64,000 nt of DNA. Origin: Diploptera punctata (lineage: Eukaryota > Arthropoda > Insecta > Blattodea > Blaberidae). Positions 51,333 through 61,769 of this stretch are shown piece after piece (position 1 is the stretch's first letter; the number at the start of each line of letters is the position of its first letter). The stretch covers positions 372,001 to 436,000 of the forward strand of contig JASPKZ010007549.1 in the NCBI GenBank assembly GCA_030220185.1, in the 5' to 3' direction. The position numbers and the translations under genes were made by a program. The notes under the pieces were generated by a model. The model saw only the letters and a list, made by a program, of their open reading frames with translations. It had not been told where the DNA came from and made no database searches.

Positions 51333-51679
51333 CAATTTAGCAATTTGGGAAACAGGGAAGAAACTTAGATTTATAATGTGTTATGTCAAATTTTACACGG
51401 AATTCACCTATATTGATTGAACTTGCCAATCTTGTTGCCATGTATCGAAAATTGGCATTCCTACACCTAAGCTAGTTGCTATGTAAGCAAAGGAAAACGC
51501 AATAGCGATATAAAAACTAACATGCGCGGTAAGTGAAACTGTTCCTGCTTTCAACCGTTTCTCTCTCACAGCAATCATTTGTAATAAATGTTAATTTATC
51601 TATCACAACCCCATATTCAGGATGTCTGTAGAGTGAAGATAAACATATACAACTGAAATCAAACTTTAATTACACTGTA

Positions 51680-52124
51680 ATTCAACCCAGGAAGTTACTA
51701 CAGACCTTATGGGCTATGCCAGTGTCACCCTACCTACAGAGGGTAGATGTTGCTAAACTCATAATAACGGTATTTGTTTGTTTATGGAGGGGAGGAGGGG
51801 CAAGGTTAGCAGTACTTTATCCAAATCTATGTACTATACATTTAAAAACATAGTTTTTATTTTACGGCATGCAAACTAGTTTTATAGTAAATATGAGAGT
51901 CAACACTTTCACACAGGGCAGCACAGATCTGCATGAGCTCAGTGGCAAGTGGTAACTGTTTTTTTTTTCTTTAAGAGGGGGTGGCTTGGACGGCTACAAC
52001 TTACAACTATGTACCTGCTGTGTTGCAATCTTCAGTTTTATATAAGGATTTCTGTCAAGAAAATACTGTTAAAATGGCAACCCTGTTCCCTATTCTAAAC
52101 ACACAGTAACTTCCTGGGTTGAAT
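51680..52124. mobile_element. TIR element with perfect 19-bp ends
   Basis: ATTCAACCCAGGAAGTTAC at 51680-51698 is exactly inverted at 52106-52124. The 445-base interior has no recognisable coding sequence. It interrupts a local repeat (GATAAACATATACAACTG near 51640, resuming as ATCTACTATTGCATTTTATT near 52138), which resembles the DNA near 43650. Confidence 0.82.
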
Positions 52125-52533
52125 CTGACCGTGGAACATCTACTATTGCATTTTATTCAGGTTATAAAAAACAAATGAAACAATTATTTACTAACTTTTA
52201 ACAATTAAGAACTGAATTCATACTTTTTTAGATCCTCTATTGTTAAATGTTATTCAGGATATCTATAGACTGGAGATAAACAAATGCAACAATTCTTTTC
52301 TAACTTTTAATAATAAAAAAACAAGCTATACAAACTTTTAGTTAAAGCATCTATTGTTGCATTTGTTGATGTGTAATCTATAGATATCATGAATAGGGTA
52401 TACATTTTAATTAATATTAATGCTCATTGTATGAAATACATGTGTGTATCAAGTGTTCTTAACACAATCATGGAAGGGAAATTTTTTTTTCTAACTTCTT
52501 TTCCATACTGTTATTTCGCACTTCCGTATATCG

Positions 52534-52573
<40 letters not shown>

Positions 52574-53183
52574 TTTTTTTTATAATTCACTGGTTTGCCC
52601 TAATTCCACAACATGTTCTTAATTAAATAGTAGCTTTTTTCAATAACACACGTTTTATTGTTTTCTGTTAATTTATGTCCATAACGAACTGCATTTTTAC
52701 AAACTATTTCCGTAGTTTCAGTACTATTTTAATATTAGTTAAGGGAAACTATAAACATTGCGAAGTCATGACCGTAGTTTTAAATCGATCAACTCCGAGG
52801 CCATCGCCAGAACAACGAGATTACACATTAATTTGAGATGTTATGTAATAATGGTATAGAGTGAGGACTGCATTTTTCCCTCTAATTTTGTTGTCTCGAA
52901 AGTTAATTATATTCTGTCCTTTTCTTCTTTTTTTTTTCCTCCACACGATATAGTTGTTCAGGATAAAGCCTCTTCCAGTATTAGTAAGTACCTCTGGTGT
53001 GATGTCATGTGTTGTATACATGATTTTATTCAGTTGCTGCCTGTGTGTTGAAACGCATGACGTAGGCTTGCTACCTGCACAGTTATCACATTTATCATTA
53101 GTTTTTTTTTATTTTGCTCAAATTTTATTATTCAGGTATTGGTATCAGCTTTTGTTTACAATATGTCACGCAAGCTTTCTCAT
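52125..53183. other. AT-rich spacer with TA microsatellite
   Basis: A TA run occupies 52538-52572. The rest has no gene; ATCGATCAACTCCGAG near 52785 also occurs on the minus strand near 44405, a short unexplained match. Confidence 0.4.
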
Positions 53184-53722
53184 AAGGGAAATGTCCACCA
53201 TTGCATGCCGAAATCTACCTTGAAATTTCTCCTAGAGAAGTTATGATGTGTCTAAAATAGCTGCCGTTTTTAACTGCAAGGCACTAAAATTCTTCGCCAA
53301 ATCTCTAATTTAAACTACCACTAGTGACTTGGTGGAATGGATAACCCTGTTAACTTGCCTTCCGCTCGCGCATGTAGTGTGGAGAGGAGGGTGCGTGACA
53401 CGAACTTGATATCAGCTGTTTTATTTATGCCACTTTTGTTTTTCTTTCACTGCTAGTGTGGTAGCGTTTTGTGCCGCGTCTTCCCGTGCAGTGCTTTTCA
53501 AATCCCGCGTCCCACCCCGCCTCACTTCATTACGCTCTACTTAAGCAGGGACGTCTATCTGCTTCGCAACTGGGTCGTCATTGCTGGATTGTGGCTTCGA
53601 TACCTGTGCCTTGCAGTTAAAAACGGTGGATTATTTTTTTTGGCACGGCCTTGGTACATCACAATGTTTCTCTGGGAGAAATTTCAAGGTAGGTTTGGCA
53701 TGCAATGGTTGAGGGTTCCCTT
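53184..53722. mobile_element. TIR element (MITE), copy 2, longer ends
   Basis: The left end AAGGGAAATGTCCACCATTG is matched inverted by CAATGGTTGAGGGTTCCCTT at the right; further in, CTGCCGTTTTTAACTGCAAG is matched by its inverse at 53610-53625. It is related to 37890-38274 but has a longer, GC-richer centre and better-kept termini. Superfamily not clear. Confidence 0.8.
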
Positions 53723-54439
53723 GTCAGTAACAAAAATTAAAGAGTAAAATTGGAATTTTTTGACAATTACTTGATTTTATAATTATACTAGCTGATTTAA
53801 AAACCGTGGGCATGTGTGGAAAGGATAAAAAAGAGTTCAAATTGAATTGGAAGGAAACATATTGAATTTACTTAATCTTAATTTAGGCATTTACCCTCTT
53901 ACTAATAATCCATATATAACTTTTATACAAGGTTTATACACATCTCAGTCGAAAATTCTTACTAATAAACACTGTATTAGCTGTTCAGTGTATAAGAGGT
54001 GTACAACTTTACATGGGAATCGTTATACATGCCTCCAGCCTTGTTTAAGGATTGTATAACTAGACAAAATGTCGGACTTCAAGATCAACTGATTGTTTTC
54101 TTATGATATTGATGAACGTTTCCTTAAATTTAACGCAAAATGCAACACTTTAACGACTGTTTGATGGCTGCACAGGGAATAAATTATATTAATAAAGCTC
54201 TGGGTAGGAAAATAAAGGCATCACAAAATGCCTTTTGTTACACTCATTCTCGATTAGGCCTAATAATATTATTTTTAAATTGAACATTGATTCACAAAAG
54301 AATGTTCTACAATAATTGCTGTAGACAAGATTTAACCTGAATGTAGTTTAAATGCTTCATAATATTATTTTAACAAAATGTTTTTGCATAGTTAATACAT
54401 AACGCACATACTGATATAAAAATGTATTTAATTATAGAG
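53723..54439. other. AT-rich spacer
   Basis: No gene or repeat recognised; the plus frame 53847-54059 has no motif. Confidence 0.4.
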
Positions 54440-54758
54440 GTACTACATGCTCTTTATAGGAAGCCAGATATAATAACAGTTAAGTCTCGTAGACTGCGAT
54501 GGGCAGGACATGTTGCGCGTATGGGGAATGAAAGACGTGCATGGAAACTTCTTGTAGGAAAGCCAGAAGGAAAACTCCCAGTTGGTAGACCAAGAATGAG
54601 GTGGGAGAACAACATTAACTATGATTTGAGGGAAGTCGATTATACCTGGCATCTTGGGAAAGCATTGGCTGAGGATAGGGATGTATGGAGAGCTTATGTC
54701 CGCGCGGCCATGAACCTAAGGGTTCGATAGTGCCAGTGAGTAAGTAAGTAAGGTACTA
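54440..54758 (+). mobile_element. RTE-A LINE 3' fragment
   Basis: Open frame: LHALYRKPDIITVKSRRLRW, AGHVARMGNERRAWKLLVGK, PRMRWENNINYDLREVDYTW and AYVRAAMNLRVR with stop at 54730, then a GTAA tail. One codon (R) is lost in IIRTVKS. Confidence 0.92.
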
Positions 54759-54774
54759 TTATTGTAGCAAGCTA

Positions 54775-54862
54775 CATGTTAGCTTGATAGTCTTGTGGTT
54801 AGAGCTTCTGACTACAGACCGTGAGGTCCTAGGTTCGATTCCCGATCAAACTGCAATTTTTT
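54775..54862 (+). mobile_element. tRNA-like SINE head with T run
   Basis: AGTCTTGTGGTTAGAGCTTC (A box) and GGTTCGATTCCCGATC (perfect B box) at tRNA spacing, ending in a T run (54857-54866) that could stop polymerase III. The arms do not close into a convincing cloverleaf with a CCA-ready acceptor, so I favour a SINE head over a tRNA gene. Confidence 0.6.
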
Positions 54863-55445
54863 TTTTCGCCTAAAGCATTATTCTGTTGTCGGTAACATTT
54901 TCTACTATTTTTAACGTTTTCTAAACGCATCTTAAAACACTGCATATAATTCATAACTAATGGGAAAAACCTTTATTAGTTTCCAAGAATTGTTCGAAAT
55001 TCTTGACTTTAGATGGCAGCACATTATCTGTGAAACTAATTCTTCGATATATTTGACATTGCGTAAAGAGAAATGGAAATAAATTGAAACACATTTATTT
55101 TTTCCGTACCTCCCCAATTAAGGAATCTCTATTAATTCTTATCCATACTCATTTCTTACACAATTAATCACTAGTTGATGATGTTTTATTTCTGTTTCAA
55201 ACTATGCGTAATATTGTTCTGACGTCATAGTGATGACGAATATGTGACGTATTGTGTATAACGGCAGTATTGTTATATAGCTCCGGCACAACGTTTATTA
55301 GTAAGGAAATTATACATGATCTACATAAGGCTCATGCATTGTATAACTAAACAACTGATGAAAGCCTGTATAAGAGATTTTTATTAGTAAGACTTAATTT
55401 TTTATATAAATAGTGACGTAGGCAAAAAATTACAAAAATGGAGCA
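54863..55445. other. Unassigned spacer
   Basis: No gene or repeat recognised. Confidence 0.4.
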
Positions 55446-55449
55446 AAAT

Positions 55450-55625
55450 TAAAGGAATCACTTGATTAGGTTATTTATTTGATGAAAATCCACGTTGTAT
55501 TTAATAAATAAAAACATCAAAGTCGTATATGATTTTTATAAATATTTGTTTCATTTAACATTCGTAACAGGTGTTTGAATACACTGTTCCTTTATCATAG
55601 TCAAGTACAGTTGTAGATAAAAAAA
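55450..55625 (-). mobile_element. Degraded Penelope-like end with hammerhead trace
   Basis: TTGATGAAAATCCACG and the AAATAAAAAC block parallel 2588-2650. On the minus strand a CUAUGAUAAAGGAACAGUGU segment, UAUUC, AAACACCUGU keeps the stem II and stem III layout of the PLE-type hammerhead, but the core is broken. Confidence 0.45.
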
Positions 55626-55854
55626 AGTATTTAAATCTTCGTTTTAAAAAAACAAATGTCAACCAATATAAAACAGAGGTTACATAATACAACAACAAAG
55701 TCGGCTTTAAAATACAGTGTGAAAACTACATTTTGTATTGCAAGTACAAATCCCCACAATAAGCAGCTCAAAGTGAGATTTTTATGTACAGTGTTAAGTT
55801 TAACTAAGCAAACTAAATATATGGCCACAAAGAAATACATTATATAATGCAAAT

Positions 55855-56041
55855 GGACAGTTAATGACAAATGAGGCACATTTTGTAGAACTGATTGAAT
55901 TCAAATACCTAGGAACAATAATCACAAACAGGAATGAGATGCACAAAGAAATTAAACATAGGCTCAATTCTGGAAATGCGTGCTATTATGTATTACAGGG
56001 ACTCTTGTCCTAACTCCTCTCAAATCATATTAAACTGAAAA

Positions 56042-56078
<37 letters not shown>

Positions 56079-56830
56079 TCCCAGTTATATGGATGCGAAA
56101 CATGGACTCTTGCTTCAAAGGAGGAGAAAAAATTAGAGGTATTTGAGAATAAAGTTCTTAGCGGTTAAGGTAGGAAGCCTTGGCGCAGAGCTACGGGACT
56201 TGCGCTGGTTCGAGTCTCCAGGGGGAAGAAATTTTCTCATGGTATTTCGGCCAGTATGGGACCGGTGCCCATCCAGCATCGTGAGGCAATTGGGTAGCTA
56301 CAATAAGTAGCGGCTCCAGGTTGATGAACCAGCTATAACGGCTGGGGGACTCGACATGCTAACCACATGCCACCCCTACACTGGCTGTTGATCATCTTCC
56401 TCTGTGATTGACACATGTGGATGTGAAGGGCCAGCAGCCGGCTGGTAAAAGGGCAACCGCTGAAAAGTGGAAAGACCCTCAATCGGAGAAAAAGTTAATT
56501 GTTAGACTTAAGAGAGATGAACAGACAGGTGAATTGAGAAGACTACATAACAGTGAGCTAATTGGTCTTTATAGGAAGACTGTAATACTTATTGTGAATC
56601 ACCCCGTATGTTGTGGTTATATCTCTTTTGTATTTTACTTTGGACAGATTGGGATAGGCCTACTGGGAATGTCTTTTGTCGTCTATGGGCGGGGACTACT
56701 TCAGTGAGTCCAAGGAAAAGTAGATTATAAGGATGATTGGAAAACATTAGCTCAGGATAGGAATGTATGCAGAGCTTATGTCCGCTCGGCCATGAACCTG
56801 CGGGTTCGATAGAGCCAATGAGTTAGCAGA
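55855..56830 (+). mobile_element. RTE-A mosaic
   Basis: Reads LIEFKYLGTIITNRNEMHKE, IKHRLNSGNACYYVLQGLLS, then a TA run (56046-56076), YGCETWTL-like codons and FENKVL to 56160. Next comes a second RTE leader (56163-56470), then KRDEQTGELRRLHNSELIGL from 56505. After about 90 unrelated bases comes another leader scrap (GGGCGGGGACTACTTCAG near 56690) joined to the DWKTLAQD...MNLRVR end with stop at 56811. At least two RTE-A copies are spliced together. Confidence 0.8.
56163..56470 (+). mobile_element. RTE-A 5' UTR copy
   Basis: GCCTTGGCGCAGAGCTACGG, GGTTCGAGTCTCC, AGCTATAACGGCTGGGGGAC, CTAACCACATGCCACCCC and GGCCAGCAGCCGGCTGGTAA, in the order I know for insect RTE leaders. It interrupts the C-terminal coding region of the host RTE-A copy. 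Confidence 0.75.
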
Positions 56831-57560
56831 ATATTAGCTTCGTAAAGAATTCATGTCTAACTTAAAGGATCCAATCACCCAGCTGTGCTGACAGTATTGT
56901 CCACATCTTCTTTCCTTATCAGATGCCCTGCCTACCTTAACATTGTGTTTTTAATACTATTGTCACTGCTTGCCGCGGGGTTAGTTTCTACTTTGTTTTC
57001 TCGTGATAAAACAACAGGATGATGTCGAAAAAATCCACAAAAAATGGATTTAATTCTATAAACTGTTCGTGACATTTCACTAACAAATTGATTTAATAAT
57101 TAATTAATCTTGTTTTGAAGTTTATCCATCTGAATTATTTTACGGTTTCTGACGAGTCCACTAGCCGCAGTTTTTTTTTTCTATTTCACAGAGAACTATA
57201 TCGCTGTCACTACACAACTGACTCGCTACTGTCCCTACCAACAGATTATATAGGACGGGGAAGGAAATTTCTCGGATTCCGATCGAAATTTTTCCAGTAC
57301 GGAAGTTTCTGGGCATTGAACTTTCCCGACAGGGAGGATTGAAACTTACAGAAATGTCCAGAAAGGAAGTCTAGACGTATTGATGATCTGCGAGGGTGTT
57401 ACGACTCGGGAGTCAGGGTCTCACGAGTCTAGTTCTACCGATTGGAGACCAGTATTCTCACCGTAACCGCAAAACTCAAACGCCGCTATTACGATGCGTT
57501 ACAATATATTTATAAAGAATGTATCATTTCAGATTATAACTCCTCCTGCATTCAGTGTTC
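56831..57560. other. Unassigned spacer
   Basis: A 75-codon plus frame (57115-57342) has no motif. A tRNA-like trace may lie at 57400-57475 on the minus strand, without a B box. Confidence 0.35.
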
Positions 57561-57562
57561 AC

Positions 57563-57722
57563 GTGGTTAGAACTATACGGTTGTTAGAACTATACGGCTG
57601 TTAGAACTATACGGTTGTTAGAACTATACGTCAATTAGAACTATAAGGTTGTTAGAACTATATGGCTGTTAGAACTATACGGCTGTTAGAACTATACGGT
57701 TGTTAGAACTATACGGTTCTAT
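57563..57722 (+). repeat. 18-bp tandem repeat, about 9 copies
   Basis: The unit GTTAGAACTATACGGTTG alternates with GGCTG and one CAATTAG variant; tight 18-base spacing throughout. Confidence 0.95.
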
Positions 57723-57814
57723 CGGATCTTTTTTGTATTTTTAAGGAGAGTAATTTAAAATGTAGAGTAAAATATAGGATAAGGTGTGTTTAGTAAAGAT
57801 TGTCCTGCATAATA

Positions 57815-58157
57815 CCACTGGTCAACATGATTTTTCTCTCATGAGTACCAATATTTGTACAGTTTTTTTTATCGTGTTTTCAAATATGTATTCGGAATTT
57901 CTTCATCACACACAGTTTCTTTTTATTTCAATTTCAATTAATGGATTTAAATAATTATTTTTTTAAATAAACTTTTTCGTTCATTTGTCCATTGTAAAAT
58001 AAAACGGAGAACACTTTCATCAGGAGATTTCAGCTGTGGAAAAGAGATATCAAGGCAAATGGAATCCTAATATGCTGGCCGATTATTGTTGGACCATCAA
58101 GAGGGTTGCTCCACAGACGAAATATAGCAGAAAATCTTCATTTCTTACTTTCTAGGC
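57815..58157 (+). repeat. ADYCW-family repeat, right copy
   Basis: GEHFHQEISAVEKRYQGKWN and PNMLADYCWTIKR, then TKYSRKSSFLTF with a natural stop at 58152-58154, encoded from about 58007. Upstream non-coding 57815-58006 is also shared with 1-305 (inverted). The preserved FHQ.I...EKRYQGKW..MLADYCW core suggests relatively recent functional origin. A functional gene would need several hundred upstream codons, which are not here. Confidence 0.65.
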
Positions 58158-58552
58158 GAGTCCGAATGTTCGAATATTGTGTAGTTACGAATGTAGAAAA
58201 TATTAAAGTGTTTGCAATTATAAATTCCTGTCTCTCAGAAACCTTGCGTGATGGAGAAAACCCGATATCATATTTGAATTCAGGAGAAAAACTACTATCA
58301 GAATCACATATTTTCTTTCTGAGACAAAAAAAAAGTTTATTTTTTGTTGCTCAGTGCACTTAGAGATTATAAACTTTATGTACAAAACACACCTTACAAA
58401 ATGACTTAATAACATTTTGTTAGAACCCTCTGGTTCTTATATAGTATATTGCCATATGTTTTATTTCACTTTTTTTAGTGAATTCGATGATGCTATTGAG
58501 GTTGTTTTTTAAAGATTTTTTTAGATCTTCGATCCGATCTAGTAGACAATAA

Positions 58553-58556
<4 letters not shown>
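58158..58556. other. Unassigned spacer
   Basis: Short overlapping frames on both strands only. Confidence 0.35.

Positions 58557-58612
<56 letters not shown>
58557..58612 (+). repeat. TA then TG microsatellite
   Basis: About 15 TA units run into about 13 TG units, directly before the SINE-3 head. Confidence 0.95.
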
Positions 58613-58918
58613 CGGCCGCGGTGGACTAGTGGTTATGCTCCTTGCCTCTGGTCCCGAGGATCGCGGGTTCAAATCCGGCCGCGGTCGATGGATTTTTCAG
58701 GACGGAAAAATCCAAGGAGCAAGTCCTCCGGGAGTCTGAAGATTTTGAGACTCATAAAAGATCCTTAAGCCCGAATAAAAAGGCCTCTAAGCAAAATTTT
58801 CCTAATTTTCCCGTCCTAGTACTACCTTGGTTTCCTAGATGTCAGTACGAGGCGGAACGCTGACGACGGACCACTACAATGTCATCTATACGAAAACAAG
58901 TGTAACTAAATATGGTTC
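58611..58918 (+). mobile_element. SINE-3 copy
   Basis: TGGACTAGTGGTTATGCTCC (A box area), B box GGTTCAAATCC, GGATTTTTCAGGACGGAAAA, GAGTCTGAAGATTTTGAGAC and GGCCTCTAAGCAAAATTTTC. The first half is the closest to consensus in the window. Confidence 0.87.
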
Positions 58919-59005
58919 AGTTTCTTTCCTGTAGGGGTAGAGCGCCTAAATCTCATTGAGGGAAACAAGGGCTTGCTGGAAGAATATATATATATATATA
59001 TATAC

Positions 59006-59532
59006 TTACACAGGTTGTAACAGGACCTCACCGACAAAATTATTGGGATGATAGGTCATGCGTCATGCAGAGAGGATCATTTTTTGTGAAGGAACATATA
59101 GTCGCAAACTCGTCGTTTATGAGTTATGCGCAGATGTGAAGGGTCGGAATTGAATACAAACAATTGTACACGTATCATTTTATTGAAAAATACATGTTTT
59201 TACAATAAGTGTTCAAACAGTGTTTGAATGACGTAAACAAGAATCCTGGCATGCTCGACCGTGATGGCCGATCGTTGCTGCGACGATATCAAACGTGGAA
59301 TGAGGCACAGGGTCGACTGTTTGATCACTTATTGTAAAAACACATATTTTTCAATAAAGTTTTGTGTGTTCAATTGCTTGTATTCAATTCCGACCCTTAC
59401 GGGCGAACACCTTCATCTGCGCATAACTCATAAACGACGTGTTTGCGACTATATGTTCCTTTACAAAAAATGGTCCTCTCTGCATGGCCTATCATTCCTA
59501 TCATTTTGTCGGTGAGCTCCTGTTACACCCTG

Positions 59533-59536
<4 letters not shown>
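59006..59536. mobile_element. Large fold-back element in TA repeat
   Basis: Ends TACACAGGTTGTAACAGGAC and, inverted at 59516-59536, TACAGGGTGTAACAGGAGCT. Arms of about 210 bases (59006-59218 and 59322-59536) pair with several short gaps, around a 100-base centre. It sits within a TA microsatellite. The 84-codon frame (59261-59515) is arm read-through. Confidence 0.82.
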
Positions 59537-59574
<38 letters not shown>

Positions 59575-59579
59575 TACTC

Positions 59580-60057
59580 ACTGGCACTATCGAACCCGTA
59601 GGTTCATGGCCGCGCGGACATAAGCTCTCCATACATCCCTATCCCGAGCTAATGCTTTCCAATCATTCCCTGTATAATCTACTTCCCTCAAATCATAGTT
59701 AATGTTATTCTCCCACCTCATTCTTGGTCTACCAGCTGGCCGTTTTCCCTCTGGCTTTCCTACAAGAACCTTCCATGCAAGTCTTTCATTCTCCATACGT
59801 GTAACATGTCCCGACCATCGCAGTCTACGAGACTTAACCGTTCTTATTATATCTGGCTTCCTAGAAAGACCATGTAGTTCATTGTTATGTAATCTTCTCC
59901 ATTCACCTGTCTGTTCATCTCTCTTTGGTCCAAAAATTTTCCTAAGTACTTTATTCTCAAATACTTGTAATCTCCTTTCCTCCCTTAAAGTAAGAGTCCA
60001 TGTTTCGCAACCATATAATATAACTGGTAGAATAATAGTTTTATATATTTTCAGCTT
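59580..60057 (-). mobile_element. RTE-A LINE 3' fragment, best preserved
   Basis: An uninterrupted 158-codon stretch reads LKIYKTIILPVILYGCETWT, LTLREERRLQVFENKVLRKI, FGPKRDEQTGEWRRLHNNEL, GHVTRMENERLAWKVLVGKP, PRMRWENNINYDLREVDYTG and AYVRAAMNLRVR, stop at 59587, with a short GTAA-like end (ACTGGCACTATCG inverted). It is truncated 5' at a TA microsatellite that extends the frame artificially (YIYIYI). It defines the RTE-A C-terminal domain here. The catalytic RT would lie upstream. Confidence 0.94.
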
Positions 60058-60060
60058 AAC

Positions 60061-60062
<2 letters not shown>

Positions 60063-60100
<38 letters not shown>

Positions 60101-60131
60101 AAAAGTTTTATATATATATATATATATATCC
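60063..60131. repeat. Two TA microsatellites
   Basis: TA runs at 60063-60097 and 60111-60131, separated by GAAAAAAAGTTT. Confidence 0.95.
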
Positions 60132-60138
60132 ATTCATG

Positions 60139-60442
60139 TATAGTAATTCTGCCCGAGGGCAGGTCTTTCACTGCAATCATAGCATTTCCATCCTATGCTT
60201 TGCAGCTTTACTGGGAATTATAGGTGTGGTAGCTTCCCTTTGCTTTCCACACCGGTGAAGGATGATGATGATGGCCGGATGATTTTCGGGGACCGTTTGG
60301 GCCCTAAGCTTCCTGACATTTGTCTTACAGGTGAGGAAAAACCGCGAAAAAACCGAACCCAGCAGCCTGTCGCGACCGGGGATCGAACCCGGGCCCGCTG
60401 CGTGACAAGGCAGCACGCTACCTCGAGACCACAGGGGTGGAC
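60139..60442 (-). mobile_element. SINE-1, long-tail variant, full length
   Basis: Minus strand: TCCACCCCTGTGGTCTCGAG, GTAGCGTGCTGCCTTGTCAC, B box GGTTCGATCCC, TGTAAGACAAATGTCAGG and the CACCGGTGTGGAAAG block to CGGGCAGAATTACTATAC. It lies between TA repeats on both sides. Confidence 0.92.
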
Positions 60443-61165
60443 ATATATATGTGTGTGTTCGTTTACGCTCTAGGAGCCGCAATTTTTGAGCTCGTTTAGA
60501 CTAAAAACATAGAACATTTGAAATATTAATAAGGAATAAGTTACTTGTTAACTGGTGGTTGCTTGGTAACTGCTCCTGACCAAATCTTAATTTTCTTATA
60601 ATTTGCTTTATAGTATAAGATATTCCAAAAGTGAAGGTACAAAATGCATTAATGGAATTAGAAAATAAAATGCTGCAGTATACCTTAATCTGAAAATGTA
60701 GCTTGTTACAAGGTGTCATTTTGTTGTTACTAACTGAATGCTAAGTAATAATATTAGTTTTATTTATTACGGGACAATCCTAATTCTCAAGTGCAAACAG
60801 AAACAACCACAAAGGTTTGAATAAAAAAAATGGTCTGTTTTGTAAGTATTGATGGGATACACCACTTTACAAGAGTTGTTTCTCAAATTTCATTTTGTGA
60901 TTGACTCCTGGTTCGTGAACATATGTGGAGTAAGTCCGCACTGTTTCTGTTGGAATTGGTATTTAACATTCTGCGAGCCTCAACCAGTAAATAAAATGCA
61001 TTATCTCGTTACCGGTTATTGATTTTCCATGTTTACTCCTATTTTTTTTTTTTTGCTTTTCTTCATTTTTATTTTTTGAAACACCCTGTATACAAGAAAG
61101 GAAGTGAGGTGGTATGGCCTACAACAGAGTGTTGTATACAGTTTGTTTGGTTGCAGCGGTTAATA
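60443..61165. other. Unassigned AT-rich spacer
   Basis: No gene; AACACCCTGTATACA near 61080 resembles a common insect transposon terminus, but no partner end was found. Confidence 0.35.
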
Positions 61166-61167
61166 TG

Positions 61168-61258
61168 GATTAGGTCGTTTCAGTGGTCGCGTGGCTACCG
61201 CGCGCGGCACCCGGACAGGGATCCCAGGTTCGAATTCTGCCGATTCCAGAGCTGTATT
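61168..61258 (+). mobile_element. tRNA-like SINE head
   Basis: TTTCAGTGGTCGCGTGGCTA (A box area) and GGTTCGAATTCTGCCG (B box) at tRNA spacing, immediately upstream of a SINE-3 copy. The arms do not form a clean cloverleaf. Confidence 0.5.
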
Positions 61259-61265
61259 GTTAGTG

Positions 61266-61765
61266 GGGTCAGCCGCTGTGGTTTACTGGTTATGTTCCCG
61301 AGGGTCGCGGGTCAAACCCGGTCGGAGTCGATGAATTTTTAGGATGGAAAAATCCAAACACTTGGCAAGGATGGCTGAGAATAGAATACCAAAAGCAGCA
61401 TACAGCTATTCACCACGAGGAAGAAGAAGTTTGGGAAGACCAAAGAAAATATGGAAACAGCAATTTTGAGCCGGAACAGGCTAGTAAATAAGCCTAAACC
61501 GTGAAGAAGAAGAAAAAGGAAAAATCAAAAGAGTAGCCCTCTAGGAGGGACTTTAAACCAGTGTGTCTCGAGTCTGAAGATTTTTAGGCTGGTAAAAGAA
61601 CCACAAGACTGAATAAAAATGCCTCTGTGCAAAATTTAATCGACCTTCACCCATCCAAGTAATACCTTAGGTGTCTACTAGATGTCTCCTTGAGGTGATG
61701 TGCTAAGTGCATACCACTCCTTGACATCTGTAGGTAAATAACCGTAACGAAGATTAAAGAATTCC
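61266..61765 (+). mobile_element. SINE-3 split by a LINE-B insertion
   Basis: The head (GTGGTTTACTGGTTATG, shortened before a B box lacking one T) to GGATGGAAAAATCCAAA; after the insertion GAAAAATCAAAAGAG resumes the body to AGTGCATACCACTCCTTGAC and GTAACGAAGATTAAAG. Confidence 0.85.
61357..61517 (+). mobile_element. LINE-B 3' fragment nested in SINE-3
   Basis: LARMAENRIPKAAYSYSPRG, RRSLGRPKKIWKQQF and GCCGGAACAGGCTAGTAAAT, with tail GAAGAAGAAGAAAAAG. It is flanked by GGAAAAATC(C)AAA on both sides (61346-61358 and 61518-61529), a near-perfect target duplication. Same subfamily as 4955-5280. Confidence 0.88.
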
Positions 61766-61769
61766 CGCC

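Noticed and set aside
54775..54862. Functional tRNA gene
   Set aside because: A and B boxes are good, but acceptor and anticodon arms do not pair convincingly, and related SINE heads are common here.
55631..55879. Small membrane protein (82 codons, minus strand)
   Set aside because: Hydrophobic AT-rich composition only; no homology recognised, and it overlaps the start of an RTE-A fragment.
59587..60180. A 197-codon host gene
   Set aside because: It is an RTE-A C-terminus extended upstream by TA microsatellites read as YIYIYI; ten other copies exist in the window.
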